This document shows, piece after piece, positions 1 through 8,893 of a DNA stretch of 60,442 nt. The notes under the pieces were generated by a model that did not search any database, was not told the origin of the DNA, and was given only the letters and a program-made list of their open reading frames with translations. Position numbers and translations under genes: made by a program. The first letter of the stretch is position 1, and the number at the start of each line of letters is the position of its first letter. The stretch spans positions 1 through 60,442 of the forward strand of contig DRHQ01000020.1 in NCBI GenBank assembly GCA_011049545.1. The letters run 5' to 3'. This stretch comes from Candidatus Aminicenantota bacterium. Lineage in GTDB: Bacteria; Acidobacteriota; Aminicenantia; Aminicenantales; Aminicenantaceae.

Positions 1-6
1 AGGCAG

Positions 7-29
7 AAAATGGGGCCAGGCCCCATTTT
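7..29. repeat. Intergenic palindrome, ATGGGGCC family
   Basis: Near-perfect palindrome with core ATGGGGCCAGGCCCCAT flanked by A and T runs. The same family recurs near 3246, 9360, 13938, 23238, 23475 and 23585, always between genes. As RNA it would form a GC hairpin with A/U tails, so it could also act as a bidirectional terminator. Confidence 0.75.
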
Positions 30-62
30 ACAAGTATGAATGATATAGCAGCAAAGCATATA

Positions 63-91
63 TTGACTATTTTCTGATTCGTTGATATCCT
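63..91 (+). promoter_or_regulatory. Candidate sigma-70-type promoter for the kinase gene
   Basis: TTGACT at 63-68, a 17-bp spacer, and TATCCT at 86-91. A GGGAGG ribosome-binding site at about 110-115 precedes the ATG at 123. The -10 box is imperfect, so this is a candidate only. Confidence 0.4.
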
Positions 92-122
92 CTCGCCAAT
101 GACGTAACAGGGAGGATAGGCC

Positions 123-3100
123 ATGAAATGCCCGAAGTGTCAGACCGATATCTCGGATGACTCCATCTTCTGCAGCAAATGCGGGACACCCATTCAGTCC
201 TCCGACGAAATCTTCATCTCACAAACCAGGACCATCCTGAGACCCATGGAGGAATTACATCCCGGAACCACACTGGCCGGCAAGTATAAGATCATTGAAG
301 TCTTAGGCAGAGGGGGAATGGGCATCGTCTATAAGGCCGAGGACACCAAACTCAAACGGAGCGTTGCCCTCAAGTTCCTGCCTCCAGAATTGATCCAGAA
401 TGAAGAGGCCAAAGAACGATTCGTTCTTGAGGCTCAAACTGCAGCAGCCCTATCTCATCCCAATATCTGTACGATCCATGAGATCGATGAGGAGGAAGGA
501 AAATCATTCATCGCTATGGAATGCGTTGAGGGGCAGACATTAAGGGCGAAAATAGAGAAAGGCCCCTTGGAACTTGACGAAGTCCTGGATATCGCCATTC
601 AGGTGGCAGAAGGTCTTGAGGAAGCACACAAGAAAGGCATTATCCACAGGGATATCAAGAGCGCCAACATCATGGTCACAGAGAAAGGGCAGGCCAAGGT
701 CATGGACTTCGGTTTGGCCAAGGTAAAGGGAGCAACTCTATTGACAAGAGAGGGAACAACTCTGGGAACCGTGGCTTACATGTCTCCCGAACAGGCCAAG
801 GGCAAAGAAGTCGACAACCGCTCGGACATCTGGTCTTTGGGGGTGGTCATGTATGAGATGCTTTCCGGGCAGCTGCCATTTAAAGGAGAGCGAGAAGCAT
901 CGATCCTTTATTCTGTTGTGCATGAGGAACCGAAACCTCTCAAAGAAATAAAGCGCAATCTTCCCCTCGAACTGCAGCAGATCATAAGCCGCGCCTTGAA
1001 GAAAAGATCGGAATCCCGTTACTCCTCTGCAGCAGAAATGTTAAAAGACCTGAGGAAATATCAGGATGTTCTGCGAGCAGAGGAATTGGGAGCATTTAAC
1101 CTGCGCACATTACTTCGTCGCATCCGCAAGCCACAGATCGCAATCCCAGCAGTAAGTTTGATCCTTGTCATCTGCCTTGTGGCTGTCTGGCTTTTCAACC
1201 GTCAGGCCAATATCCGCTGGGCCAGACAAGAAGCCCTTCCAGAGATCGAGCGGCTTATTGAAGAAAATTGGCGGGATTTCACCGAGCCTTACAAACTTGC
1301 AGAAAAGGCGGAAGAATACATTCCGAATGATCATAAGCTTGCCGAGCTGTTTTCAAAATGTTCCTTGAACATAAACATCATAACAGAGCCTCAGGGTGCA
1401 AAAATCTATATGAAAGAATATAAGTCTCCAGATAAAGAATGGGAATATCTGGGTGTTTCGCCTATCGAAGACATCAGATTACCTGTTGGAATCTTCAGGT
1501 GGAAAATGGAAAAGGAAGGCTATGAGACAGTCATGGCTGCATCCTCCACATGGGACATAGGTATGGGAAAAAAGCTATTAATTCCAAATGATCTCATGAG
1601 AGTGTTAGCTGAGAAAGGAAGCATTCCGCCCGGGATGGTGCGAATAACAGGAGCGGAAACGCCTCTAGGGAAATTGGATGATTTCTATATAGACAAGTAT
1701 GAAGTCACGAATAAACAATACAAAGAATTCATAGACAGCGGTGGATTCAGAAATAGGGAATACTGGAAACATGAATTTATCAATGATGGAAGGGTTCTGA
1801 CCTGGCAAGAAGCCATGGCCGAATTTTTGGATCAAACAGGTAGGCCTGGCCCTGCGACTTGGCAGGCAGGAGATTATCCCAAGGGACAGGATGATTATCC
1901 GGTTTCAGGAATCAGCTGGCACGAGGCAGCAGCCTATGCAGAATTTGTGGAGAAAAGTCTGCCAACAGGATATCATTGGGGTATTGCAAGAGGTGAATAT
2001 ACTCCTTTAATCATGTGGCCCCAACTTGGGGGTAATGCTATTTTTGCTCCCTTTAGTAATTTTAAGGGTGATGGCCCTGCTCCGGTGGGAAGCCATCAAG
2101 GAATGACTTCCTACGGAGCCTATGATATGGCAGGGAATGTGAGAGAATGGTGCTGGAACAAAGCCCAAAAAGGAAGATTAATCAGGGGTGGCGCCTGGAA
2201 CGATAACACCTACATGTTCAAGCATTGGAGTCAAGCACCTCCCTTTGATCGTTCTTCAAAAAATGGGTTCCGGTGTGCTCTCTATCCTGATCCTGAGAAA
2301 ATCCCCGAATCAGCGTTTCAAATGGCAAAATCTGGTGAAACTAGAGATTTTTACAAAGAAAAGCCAGTTCCGGATTCTATTTTTCAGGTTTACAAAGAGC
2401 AATTCTCCTACGATAAGACTGATCTAAACGCGCGTGTGGAATCGAGGGATGAAAGCTCTGAACGCTGGATTCAAGAGGAGATAACCTTTGATGCCGCCTA
2501 TGGCGGTGAGCGGATCATTGCCTATCTTTTTCTTCCTAAAAATACAGCGCCTCCCTATCAGACGGTTATTTATTTTCCTGGAAGCCAAGCGGTATTTCGG
2601 AATTCGAGCAAAGACCTTGATAGCTGTAATGAATTTAAAGTTTTCCTTTCTTTTATAGTGAAAAACGGCCGGGCTGCCCTCTATCCTGTCTATAAAGGGA
2701 CTATGGAACGCAGAGATGATGCTTTGGCTCCAATCCATAGCGGAGACAATTCCCATCTTTTTACTGAATACCTGATTCAATTGGTAAAAGATTTCAAAAG
2801 ATGTATCGACTATCTGGAGACCCGTCAGGATATTGACAGCAATAAGCTTGCCTATTATGGAATGAGTTGGGGAGGATTGTTCGGAGCGATCATCCCAGCC
2901 GTGGAGGACCGTCTTAAAGCAAGCGTTTTAGTGGGAGGAGGCCTTAGGGGACGTGCACGTCCTGAAGCAGATCAAATTAATTATGTTACCCGGGTAAAAA
3001 CTCCAACCTTGATGATAAACGGTAAGTATGACACGCTCTTCCCTTATGAGACATCCATAAGGCCTATGTTTGACCTTTTAGGAACTCTGGATGAACACAA

Positions 3101-3200
3101 GAAACTGAAGTTGTACGAAACTGACCATATCCCCCCCAGAAACGAATTCATCAAGGAAACCCTGGCCTGGCTCGACCGCTATCTCGGCCCCGTTAAATAA
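123..3200 (+). CDS. Zinc-ribbon Ser/Thr protein kinase fused to SUMF1-like and alpha/beta-hydrolase domains
   Basis: A 1025-residue four-part protein. A zinc ribbon with two CxxC pairs lies at residues 3-20. A Hanks-type kinase covers about 54-315, with glycine loop GRGGMG at 62-67, Lys84, HRD at 175-177 and DFG at 195-197, so it should be active. A single membrane segment follows at about 340-360, then a PEGA-like stretch. The outer part has an FGE-sulfatase/SUMF1 fold (about 500-735, with GNVREW and GFRC motifs) and a dienelactone-hydrolase/prolyl-oligopeptidase-like domain (about 775-1025) with GMSWGG nucleophile elbow, an Asp in GKYDT and a His in TDHIP. The SUMF1 part lacks the paired catalytic cysteines of true formylglycine-generating enzyme, so it is probably a binding module. 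I infer a transmembrane sensor kinase with a periplasmic hydrolase-like domain; substrates are unknown. GGGAGG precedes the ATG. Confidence 0.88.
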   Translation: MKCPKCQTDISDDSIFCSKCGTPIQSSDEIFISQTRTILRPMEELHPGTTLAGKYKIIEVLGRGGMGIVYKAEDTKLKRSVALKFLPPELIQNEEAKERFVLEAQTAAALSHPNICTIHEIDEEEGKSFIAMECVEGQTLRAKIEKGPLELDEVLDIAIQVAEGLEEAHKKGIIHRDIKSANIMVTEKGQAKVMDFGLAKVKGATLLTREGTTLGTVAYMSPEQAKGKEVDNRSDIWSLGVVMYEMLSGQLPFKGEREASILYSVVHEEPKPLKEIKRNLPLELQQIISRALKKRSESRYSSAAEMLKDLRKYQDVLRAEELGAFNLRTLLRRIRKPQIAIPAVSLILVICLVAVWLFNRQANIRWARQEALPEIERLIEENWRDFTEPYKLAEKAEEYIPNDHKLAELFSKCSLNINIITEPQGAKIYMKEYKSPDKEWEYLGVSPIEDIRLPVGIFRWKMEKEGYETVMAASSTWDIGMGKKLLIPNDLMRVLAEKGSIPPGMVRITGAETPLGKLDDFYIDKYEVTNKQYKEFIDSGGFRNREYWKHEFINDGRVLTWQEAMAEFLDQTGRPGPATWQAGDYPKGQDDYPVSGISWHEAAAYAEFVEKSLPTGYHWGIARGEYTPLIMWPQLGGNAIFAPFSNFKGDGPAPVGSHQGMTSYGAYDMAGNVREWCWNKAQKGRLIRGGAWNDNTYMFKHWSQAPPFDRSSKNGFRCALYPDPEKIPESAFQMAKSGETRDFYKEKPVPDSIFQVYKEQFSYDKTDLNARVESRDESSERWIQEEITFDAAYGGERIIAYLFLPKNTAPPYQTVIYFPGSQAVFRNSSKDLDSCNEFKVFLSFIVKNGRAALYPVYKGTMERRDDALAPIHSGDNSHLFTEYLIQLVKDFKRCIDYLETRQDIDSNKLAYYGMSWGGLFGAIIPAVEDRLKASVLVGGGLRGRARPEADQINYVTRVKTPTLMINGKYDTLFPYETSIRPMFDLLGTLDEHKKLKLYETDHIPPRNEFIKETLAWLDRYLGPVK

Positions 3201-3245
3201 TGGCGTCAGGCCTCCATAACTTTTTGATATAACAAAGATATAATA

Positions 3246-3283
3246 ATGGGGCCTGGCACCATTTTAGTCTGGCACCATTTTAG
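3246..3283. repeat. ATGGGGCC-family repeat, partially duplicated
   Basis: ATGGGGCCTGGCACCAT followed directly by a second CTGGCACCATTTTAG unit. It is a degenerate relative of the palindrome at 7-29 and lies between the kinase and peptidase genes. Confidence 0.6.
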
Positions 3284-3293
3284 TCGATTTTTC

Positions 3294-3322
3294 TTGACAG
3301 CCAATAGTGCAGGTGATAGAAA
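3294..3322 (+). promoter_or_regulatory. Candidate promoter for the M14 peptidase
   Basis: Perfect -35 TTGACA at 3294-3299, 17-bp spacer, weak -10 TAGAAA at 3317-3322. It lies 30 bp upstream of the chosen ATG. Confidence 0.4.
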
Positions 3323-3351
3323 AAGACCTATTCAAAAAGAAGGAGGTTTTA

Positions 3352-5964
3352 ATGCGAGGGAAAATAATCAAGATAGCTTCCGTATTATTTCTTACTTTGT
3401 TTCTTTTGCCTTATTTTTTAAGTGCACAGACATCACCCGATGCCTTTTTTGGGTTTAAAGTCGGTGCTGACCGCAAACTGGCAGACTACAACCAGATCCA
3501 GGCCTATTTCCAAAAGCTTGATCAAGAATCAGGAAGAGTCAAGGTTTTAAATATCGGCGTTTCTACCGAAAACAAGCCGATGATCATGGCGGTTATTACC
3601 TCCGAGCAAAACATGGGCAAACTGGACTTCTATCGGGGAATTGTGAAAAAACTGAGAGATCCCAGAACATTATCTCCTCAAGAAGCCAAAAGACTTTCGA
3701 AAGAAGGAAAAGTTATCTTACTCATAACGTGCAACATCCACGCTACGGAAATTGCCTCCTCCCAAATGGCAATGGAACTTGCCTATAAACTGGCAATTGG
3801 AGACACTCCCTTTAATGCAGACAAAGTTCTGGAAGATGTTATCGTCCTGCTCGTTCCGACAACAAACCCTGACGGGCAGAAAATGGTGACCGACTGGTAC
3901 CGAAAATATGTGGGCACAAAATACGAAGGAGGACGCATGCCCTGGCTGTACCAAAAGTATGCAGGACACGACAATAACCGCGACTGGTTCATGTTCAATC
4001 TTTCTGAAACAAGAGCTGTCAGCAAAGTCCTCTACCATGACTGGCTTCCTCAAATTCATATGGATGAACACCAGATGGGCTCTACCGGCGCCCGATTATT
4101 TATCCCTCCTTTTATGGACCCTCCTGTTCCCCACGTCCAACCCCTTCTCTGGCGCAGCGTCAACCTCTGCGGAGCAAACATGTCTTACGACCTGCAGAAG
4201 AATGGCTTTAAAGGTGTTGTCCATGGAAGAAGCTATACAGGCTGGTGGATCGGGGCCTGCGATGATACTTCCTGGCTCCATAATGTTGTAGGTCTCCTGA
4301 GTGAAATGGCTTCGGTCAAAGTAGCCACTCCGATATACATCGAACCAACAGAAGTCTCCCAATCTTACGTTGAAAAACGAATGAATTTCCCGGATCCCTG
4401 GCCAGGAGGTTGGTGGAGGTTAAGAGACCTGGTGGACTACGAACTCGTTCTTTCTCTAAGCTTGATAAAAACAGCTTATCTTCACAAAGAAGATTTCTTG
4501 TACAACTTTTATAGGATGTATAAAAATTCCATCGAAATAAGAGAAAAAGGCGAACCCTTTGCCTTTGTAATCTCAAGCAAACAGCGCGACTATCCCACAA
4601 CTCTCAGGATGCTAGACGTCCTTATGTTTGGTGGAGTTGAAATCCATCAAGCCAAGGAAGATTTCATAGCAGCAGGCAAGCTCTACCCTGATGGCTCTTT
4701 TATCGTCAAGATGTCCCAGCCTTATAAGCCCTATGCGCAGGCTCTTCTCGAAAAGCAAAAGTATCCAAATATCCGCCAATATGCTGGTGGTCCGCCGGTT
4801 CCTCCTTATGATAATGCAGGCTGGACTCTTCCCCTCCAGATGGGAGTCGCATGTGACCGGATCGAAAATACTTTTGAGGCAAAGCTCGAAAAACTGGAAA
4901 AAGTTCCCTACCCTTCTACGGCATATCCAGCAAAATCTTCCCCGTATATAGTCTTTGATTCCCGGCAGAATGCCTCCTATTCCGCAGCCTTTGCTCTTCT
5001 TAGGAATAAAGTGGAGATGTACCGTTCCAAGGAGAAAATAAATGAAAAAGCGTTCAATGCTGCGGCTGGAAGCTTCATCGTCAAGAATACTCCAATAGTC
5101 CAGAAACTTCTCGGCGGTATCGTAGAAAAATGGCATCTCAAGCCATACGGGCTGGGAAGTATTTCTAATATTCCCAAAACTTCCCTGAAAAATCCCCGGA
5201 TCGGCCTCTACCAATCCTGGGCATCCAACATGGATGAGGGCTGGACAAGGTATGTTTTTGATGATCTGCGTGTCCCGTACAAAACCATGCACAACAAGGA
5301 CTTCAAAGGAACGCAGAAAGGAAAGACGAAAAAGAAAGTCGACCTGAAGACAAACTACGATGTGATCGTCTTTGCTGATGAGAGCTACCAGATAATAAAA
5401 CAGGGAAAACCCGATCCCACTTCCCGCTGGGCACGTTACTATACAACTCCTCCTCCCAAATATGAAGGTGGTATAGGAAAAGAAGGAGTAGAGGCTTTGA
5501 AAAGTTTTGTTGAGAAAGGAGGCATCCTCGTCACACTCAACGGCGCCTCTAGCCTGGTATTTAAAGAGTTCAAAGCCCCGGCCAGGAATGCCCTGGAAAA
5601 AGTTGAGCGCAGCAAATTCTTCTGTCCTACGTCTCTTTTAAAAATCAATGTCGACAACAAATCTCCTATCGGTTACGGGCTGCCTAAGGAAGCGGCCGCT
5701 ATGTTCTCTCGAAGCCCGGCCTTTACTACGTGGGTGCCCTCAGGGGAATGGGATAGAAAAGTCGTGGCCAGCTACCCCGAAGAAAACATCCTTTTGAGCG
5801 GATGGCTCCTTGGAGAAGATATGATTGCGCGCAAAGCAGCTGTGGTCGATGTCAAGTACAAGAAGGGACGCATCATTCTTATCGGCATCCGCTGTCAATT
5901 CCGCGCTCAATCCCACGGCACTTACAAATTCCTGCTCAATTCTCTGCTCTATCCTGGAATGTAG
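3352..5964 (+). CDS. Secreted M14-family zinc carboxypeptidase-like protein
   Basis: 870 residues from the ATG at 3352. That start is preferred over an in-frame upstream ATG at 3307 because AAGGAGG sits just before it and the protein then opens with a clear Sec signal peptide ending near SAQ. The zinc motif HATE is at residues 130-133. A later HMDEHQMG segment (His236/His240) should supply the third zinc ligand, and NPDG and GARLF motifs fit the bacterial M14 group. The C-terminal third (from about residue 600) has alternating beta strands and helices resembling a class I glutamine-amidotransferase-like fold, often seen behind such M14 domains. Expected role: extracellular or periplasmic peptide degradation. 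Confidence 0.85.
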   Translation: MRGKIIKIASVLFLTLFLLPYFLSAQTSPDAFFGFKVGADRKLADYNQIQAYFQKLDQESGRVKVLNIGVSTENKPMIMAVITSEQNMGKLDFYRGIVKKLRDPRTLSPQEAKRLSKEGKVILLITCNIHATEIASSQMAMELAYKLAIGDTPFNADKVLEDVIVLLVPTTNPDGQKMVTDWYRKYVGTKYEGGRMPWLYQKYAGHDNNRDWFMFNLSETRAVSKVLYHDWLPQIHMDEHQMGSTGARLFIPPFMDPPVPHVQPLLWRSVNLCGANMSYDLQKNGFKGVVHGRSYTGWWIGACDDTSWLHNVVGLLSEMASVKVATPIYIEPTEVSQSYVEKRMNFPDPWPGGWWRLRDLVDYELVLSLSLIKTAYLHKEDFLYNFYRMYKNSIEIREKGEPFAFVISSKQRDYPTTLRMLDVLMFGGVEIHQAKEDFIAAGKLYPDGSFIVKMSQPYKPYAQALLEKQKYPNIRQYAGGPPVPPYDNAGWTLPLQMGVACDRIENTFEAKLEKLEKVPYPSTAYPAKSSPYIVFDSRQNASYSAAFALLRNKVEMYRSKEKINEKAFNAAAGSFIVKNTPIVQKLLGGIVEKWHLKPYGLGSISNIPKTSLKNPRIGLYQSWASNMDEGWTRYVFDDLRVPYKTMHNKDFKGTQKGKTKKKVDLKTNYDVIVFADESYQIIKQGKPDPTSRWARYYTTPPPKYEGGIGKEGVEALKSFVEKGGILVTLNGASSLVFKEFKAPARNALEKVERSKFFCPTSLLKINVDNKSPIGYGLPKEAAAMFSRSPAFTTWVPSGEWDRKVVASYPEENILLSGWLLGEDMIARKAAVVDVKYKKGRIILIGIRCQFRAQSHGTYKFLLNSLLYPGM

Positions 5965-6049
5965 TAAAAAGCTAAGAGATAGGAAAAGGAAAACCCGACG
6001 CTTTCATCGGGCATGGTGTTATCATCGGGCTTATTGCTCTCATGAGGCT

Positions 6050-6087
6050 AATACAAACATAATTATTCCAGTGTCATCGCGAGGATC
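6050..6087 (+). repeat. Truncated left end of a TIR repeat (MITE-like)
   Basis: AATACAAACATAAT then TTCCAGTGTCATCGCGAGG matches the left end of the complete copy at 42365-42531. The rest is missing; unrelated sequence and the 47-bp IS608-like hybrid follow. Confidence 0.6.
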
Positions 6088-6102
6088 GATGGAAATTCTT
6101 AC

Positions 6103-6149
6103 CGGAGAACGACGTAAAGCCCCTCGCTTTAGCGATGGGGAGTTGTCAA
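6103..6149 (+). mobile_element. 47-bp hybrid remnant of the IS608-like element
   Basis: It follows TTAC (6099-6102), carries AAAG directly before a hairpin (CCCCTCGCTTTAGCGATGGGG) and ends in GTTGTCAA. The left side matches the left end of the longer copies, while the hairpin and TCAA match the right end. This looks like a left-end/right-end recombination product that lost the interior. On the minus strand its end supplies the TGA stop codon of yjbQ. Confidence 0.75.
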
Positions 6150-6565
6150 TCTCCGATGATCTTGACCAGCACTCTTTTTTTTCTACGGCCGTCAAACTCA
6201 CCATAGAAGATCTGCTCCCAGGGCCCAAAATCCAGCCTTCCTCCTGTTATGGCAACAACCACTTCCCTTCCCATTATTGTTCTCTTTAAATGAGCATCAG
6301 CATTATCCTCGCCAGTCAAGTTATGTCTGTATTTTGATACAGGTTCATGGGGAGCAAGTTTCTCCAGCCATTCCTCAAAATCTGCATGTAATCCACGCTC
6401 ATCATCGTTGATGAAAACACTAGCTGTGATGTGCATAGCATTGACCAGGCACAATCCTTCTCTAACCCCGCTCTTTTCTACCAACGCCTCAACTGGGGGA
6501 GTAATATTGATGAATTCTCGCCTGTGATCCGTGCTAAAAACCAGGTGCTCGGTGAGAGATTTCAT
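6146..6565 (-). CDS. yjbQ: YjbQ / UPF0047 family protein (secondary thiamine-phosphate synthase type)
   Basis: 139 residues from the ATG at 6565, preceded by GAGGAGG. An upstream in-frame ATG would add an unlikely N-terminus. Family hallmarks include the [13 protein letters not shown] segment with the conserved His, the [11 protein letters not shown] segment, and the C-terminal [11 protein letters not shown] segment. UPF0047 members such as E. coli YjbQ can replace thiamine-phosphate synthase at low level; the physiological role is uncertain. The start overlaps the stop of the upstream POT fragment by four bases (ATGA), so they were co-translated. The stop codon lies inside the 47-bp mobile remnant, so the last residues may differ from the ancestral end, although the length looks normal. 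Confidence 0.85.
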   Translation of the reverse strand: MKSLTEHLVFSTDHRREFINITPPVEALVEKSGVREGLCLVNAMHITASVFINDDERGLHADFEEWLEKLAPHEPVSKYRHNLTGEDNADAHLKRTIMGREVVVAITGGRLDFGPWEQIFYGEFDGRRKKRVLVKIIGD

Positions 6566-6993
6566 GGTTTCCTCCTCAAACTTATTCCTATCCCTCCTCC
6601 GCCAAGTGACAGCAGAATAAGTGCCTGGACAAAAGTTTTCCACTGAATTTCTGGAACAAGGAAAAGGGAATAAATGAAGAAGTAAAGACCGGCAAGGGCA
6701 AAAACAGAGTATAAGCCAAGCATGATTTTCCAGGCGCGACGATTGGTTTCAGGTGTTTCCTCAGAGAAAAACCGGTTGTAAAGAAGCATGCCCACAAGAC
6801 AAACTCCCCCAAGAACAGCAAAAATCAGCCAGAAAGATTTCGCCTTTATTGCTGCTTCTGCAGCCAGAGGAAGCCCGGCCTCGACTGCCCTGGCGGAAGG
6901 AACAACAGGTTTGAGGATATTCTCGTAAAGAACAGCTCCTAGGTTGGTTCCGATTAGACTTCCGAAAACACCGTAGAGAAAGGCATAACCCAT
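6562..6993 (-). pseudogene. C-terminal part of split POT peptide transporter
   Basis: This stretch encodes the last membrane helices of the proton-dependent oligopeptide transporter whose N-terminal part lies at 7223-8290. Native sequence resumes at MGYAFLYG exactly where the element at 6994-7222 ends. An open frame enters from the element, beginning at a GTG near 7101, and adds about 36 element-derived residues before MGYAF. A separate polypeptide could therefore be made, but it would lack the substrate-binding half. It ends with an ATGA overlap into yjbQ. Confidence 0.8.
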
Positions 6994-7222
6994 TTGACAA
7001 CTCCCCATCGCTAAAGCACGGGGATTCTCCAACTTATACCCTGAGGGGCTTTCGTGTTTGGAGTTCCTGCTTCCCGGTGGCGACCAACGTCTCCACTCCA
7101 CAGGCTGATACCGAATGTCCTTCGGCCAATATTATGTATAGCAGCTTGCGATACAAAAAGCAAGAAAAATTTGCGCCTTATATCCCCATTGCTAAAGCAA
7201 GGGGCTTTACGGCTTTGTCTGG
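6994..7222 (-). mobile_element. 229-bp IS608-like non-autonomous element inside the POT gene
   Basis: On the minus strand the element follows the host sequence TTAC (7223-7226). It begins with a left-end hairpin preceded by AAAG and ends with a right-end hairpin preceded by GAAT and closed by GTTGTCAA. These four short signals are those of the IS608 branch of IS200/IS605 (cleavage sites TTAC and TCAA, guides AAAG and GAAT). There is no tnpA or tnpB. The roughly 110 bp before the right hairpin resemble the omega-RNA scaffold region of tnpB elements. About 97% identical by eye to the copy at 56716-56943. Removing it restores ...AVY-MGYAF... in frame in the transporter. Confidence 0.88.
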
Positions 7223-8290
7223 GTAAACAGCTTTTTTGTCTTGCGGAGCTATTAATCCGACATAACTGTAATACTTGGGATGGGCAGTCATCTCTCCGAT
7301 TGAAAAGACAGCGATGCTGAGGACAAACATCCAAGCACTACTGGTAAGAGCCAGGATCAAGAACCCAACTGACCCGATTGCTATTCCAACGGCCATCACC
7401 GGAATCGCTTTCATTTTTGTCGTGATCCGACTGACCAATACAACAAGCAGGACGATTGTTGCAGCATTGATCACTGTTACATGTCCTGGGTCAAATTTAA
7501 ATGGTATTCCGAGTTTGACCATAAATTCATCTACAGGAGCTCGATGAATAAAGTCAACCATATACCAGAGTACTGAACCGAACATTTGAAAATAAAGAAT
7601 CCAGAAGCATGAATAAACTGCTATCAGCAGCATGAAACGTGAATTCCCCAGGACCAAAAGCGCTTCAGCCAGCACTTGGCGAATGGGTTTTGTACTTTCG
7701 GCACTTTCCGGGTCTTTATAAAGGAATGCTGCAGGAAGAAGCATCAAAAAACACCAGAGAGCAGAGGAAAAGAAAATATATCTCCAGCTAAAACCTTTTA
7801 TCCAGATGGCAAACAGAGGTCCTATTACAGCACCAAGATTAATGCACCAGTAATAAACGCCAAATCCAAATCCACTATTCTCTTCGGTAGTCGTTCTGGC
7901 AACTGTTCCCGTAATAATCGGTTTAAATAGTCCACTTCCTGTAGCCATGATCAAAAGAAAGAGAAAAATCAAGCCAAAGGTATCAAAGTTTCCGGCAGCA
8001 AAATATCCTAAAGTTAACAGAGAAAAGGCTACGATGAGCATTTTTCGGTAGCCCAGCCGGTCAGCCAAGGCTCCCCCCAAGATAGGCAAGACATAAGTCA
8101 AAGCGTAGACAAATCCTTGAAGAAGTCCAACCGATTGCTCCCGGAAACTGAGTTCTTTAACTAAATATACCGCCAAAAGAGCATTCAAACCATAATACGC
8201 ACCTCGCTCGAAAAGCTCCATCAAGTTACCTACCCAGAAAGTCCGCGGAAATGTGGTTAGAATGTTCTTTTTCTTAACTTTTTCTTCCAT
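7178..8290 (-). pseudogene. N-terminal part of POT/PTR2 proton-dependent oligopeptide transporter, interrupted
   Basis: Native residues run from the ATG at 8290 to about 7223. The frame then reads about 15 codons into the inserted element and stops at 7178. The POT signature ExxER is at residues 25-29 (ELFER, followed by GAYYG), and about ten membrane helices are evident. Family role: proton-coupled di/tripeptide uptake in the inner membrane. The break falls in the IAPQDKKAVY/MGYAF segment, after which the last helices continue at 6993-6562. The product would be truncated and is probably non-functional unless the element is lost or the halves assemble. Confidence 0.85.
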
Positions 8291-8893
8291 ACCTCACTCC
8301 TTTGCATCCAAAGTGAATAATAAGGGTCAAGCAAAAAAGGTATGTAGAAGGTATATATTCATCTAAAAAAGGTCAAGCATAAACTTTTTTTCAGGAATAA
8401 ATTTCGTGGATTGATTCATATTACGTAGGGGTTTGATTTATCAAATCCACATTTTTGATTATATAAATAAATGTATAGATTTGATGAATAAAATCCATAA
8501 AAATAAGGTGGGCTTGATAAATCAAGCCCCTACAAAATAAACCAAACCTTTTCAATATCAAATTGGGTTTGATATATCATGCCCCTGCAAATAATTTCCT
8601 ACAGACATTTATATATTTCATATGGTGGGCTTGATGAATCAAGCCCCTACATAATAAACCAAGCAGCCTGTAAATAATTCCCTGCAGATATTTATATATT
8701 TCATATGGTGGGCTTGATGAATCAAGCCCCTACGAATAATAAATCAAGCAGCTTACAAATCATTACATGCAAATAATTTCCTACAGACATTTATATATTT
8801 CATAAGGTGGGCTTGATGAATCAAGCCCCTACATAATAAACCAAACCTTTTCAATATCAAATTGGGTTTGATATATCATGCCCCTGCATACTT
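8291..8893. repeat. Cluster of GGGCTTGAT palindromic repeats in a 600-bp gene-free stretch
   Basis: Units with core GGGCTTGATRAATCAAGCCC followed by CTAC start near 8507, 8623, 8707 and 8806. Degenerate units lie near 8425, 8563 and 8861. The sequence between units is also repeated: a 'cctacagacatttatatat' linker recurs before three units, and a roughly 48-bp segment at about 8541-8588 recurs at 8840-8887. The array therefore grew by duplication of larger blocks. No gene is evident here. Confidence 0.85.

Noticed and set aside
4612-5292. 226-codon minus-strand frame inside the M14 gene
   Set aside because: No start signal or recognisable domain; the plus strand encodes a clear M14 peptidase.
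7054-7320. Plus-strand frames within the POT gene break
   Set aside because: They cross the IS608-like element and host gene on the antisense strand with no start signals.
8507-8890. CRISPR-like array of palindromic repeats
   Set aside because: Spacing is irregular, the intervening sequences are themselves repeated rather than unique, and no cas gene is in the window.
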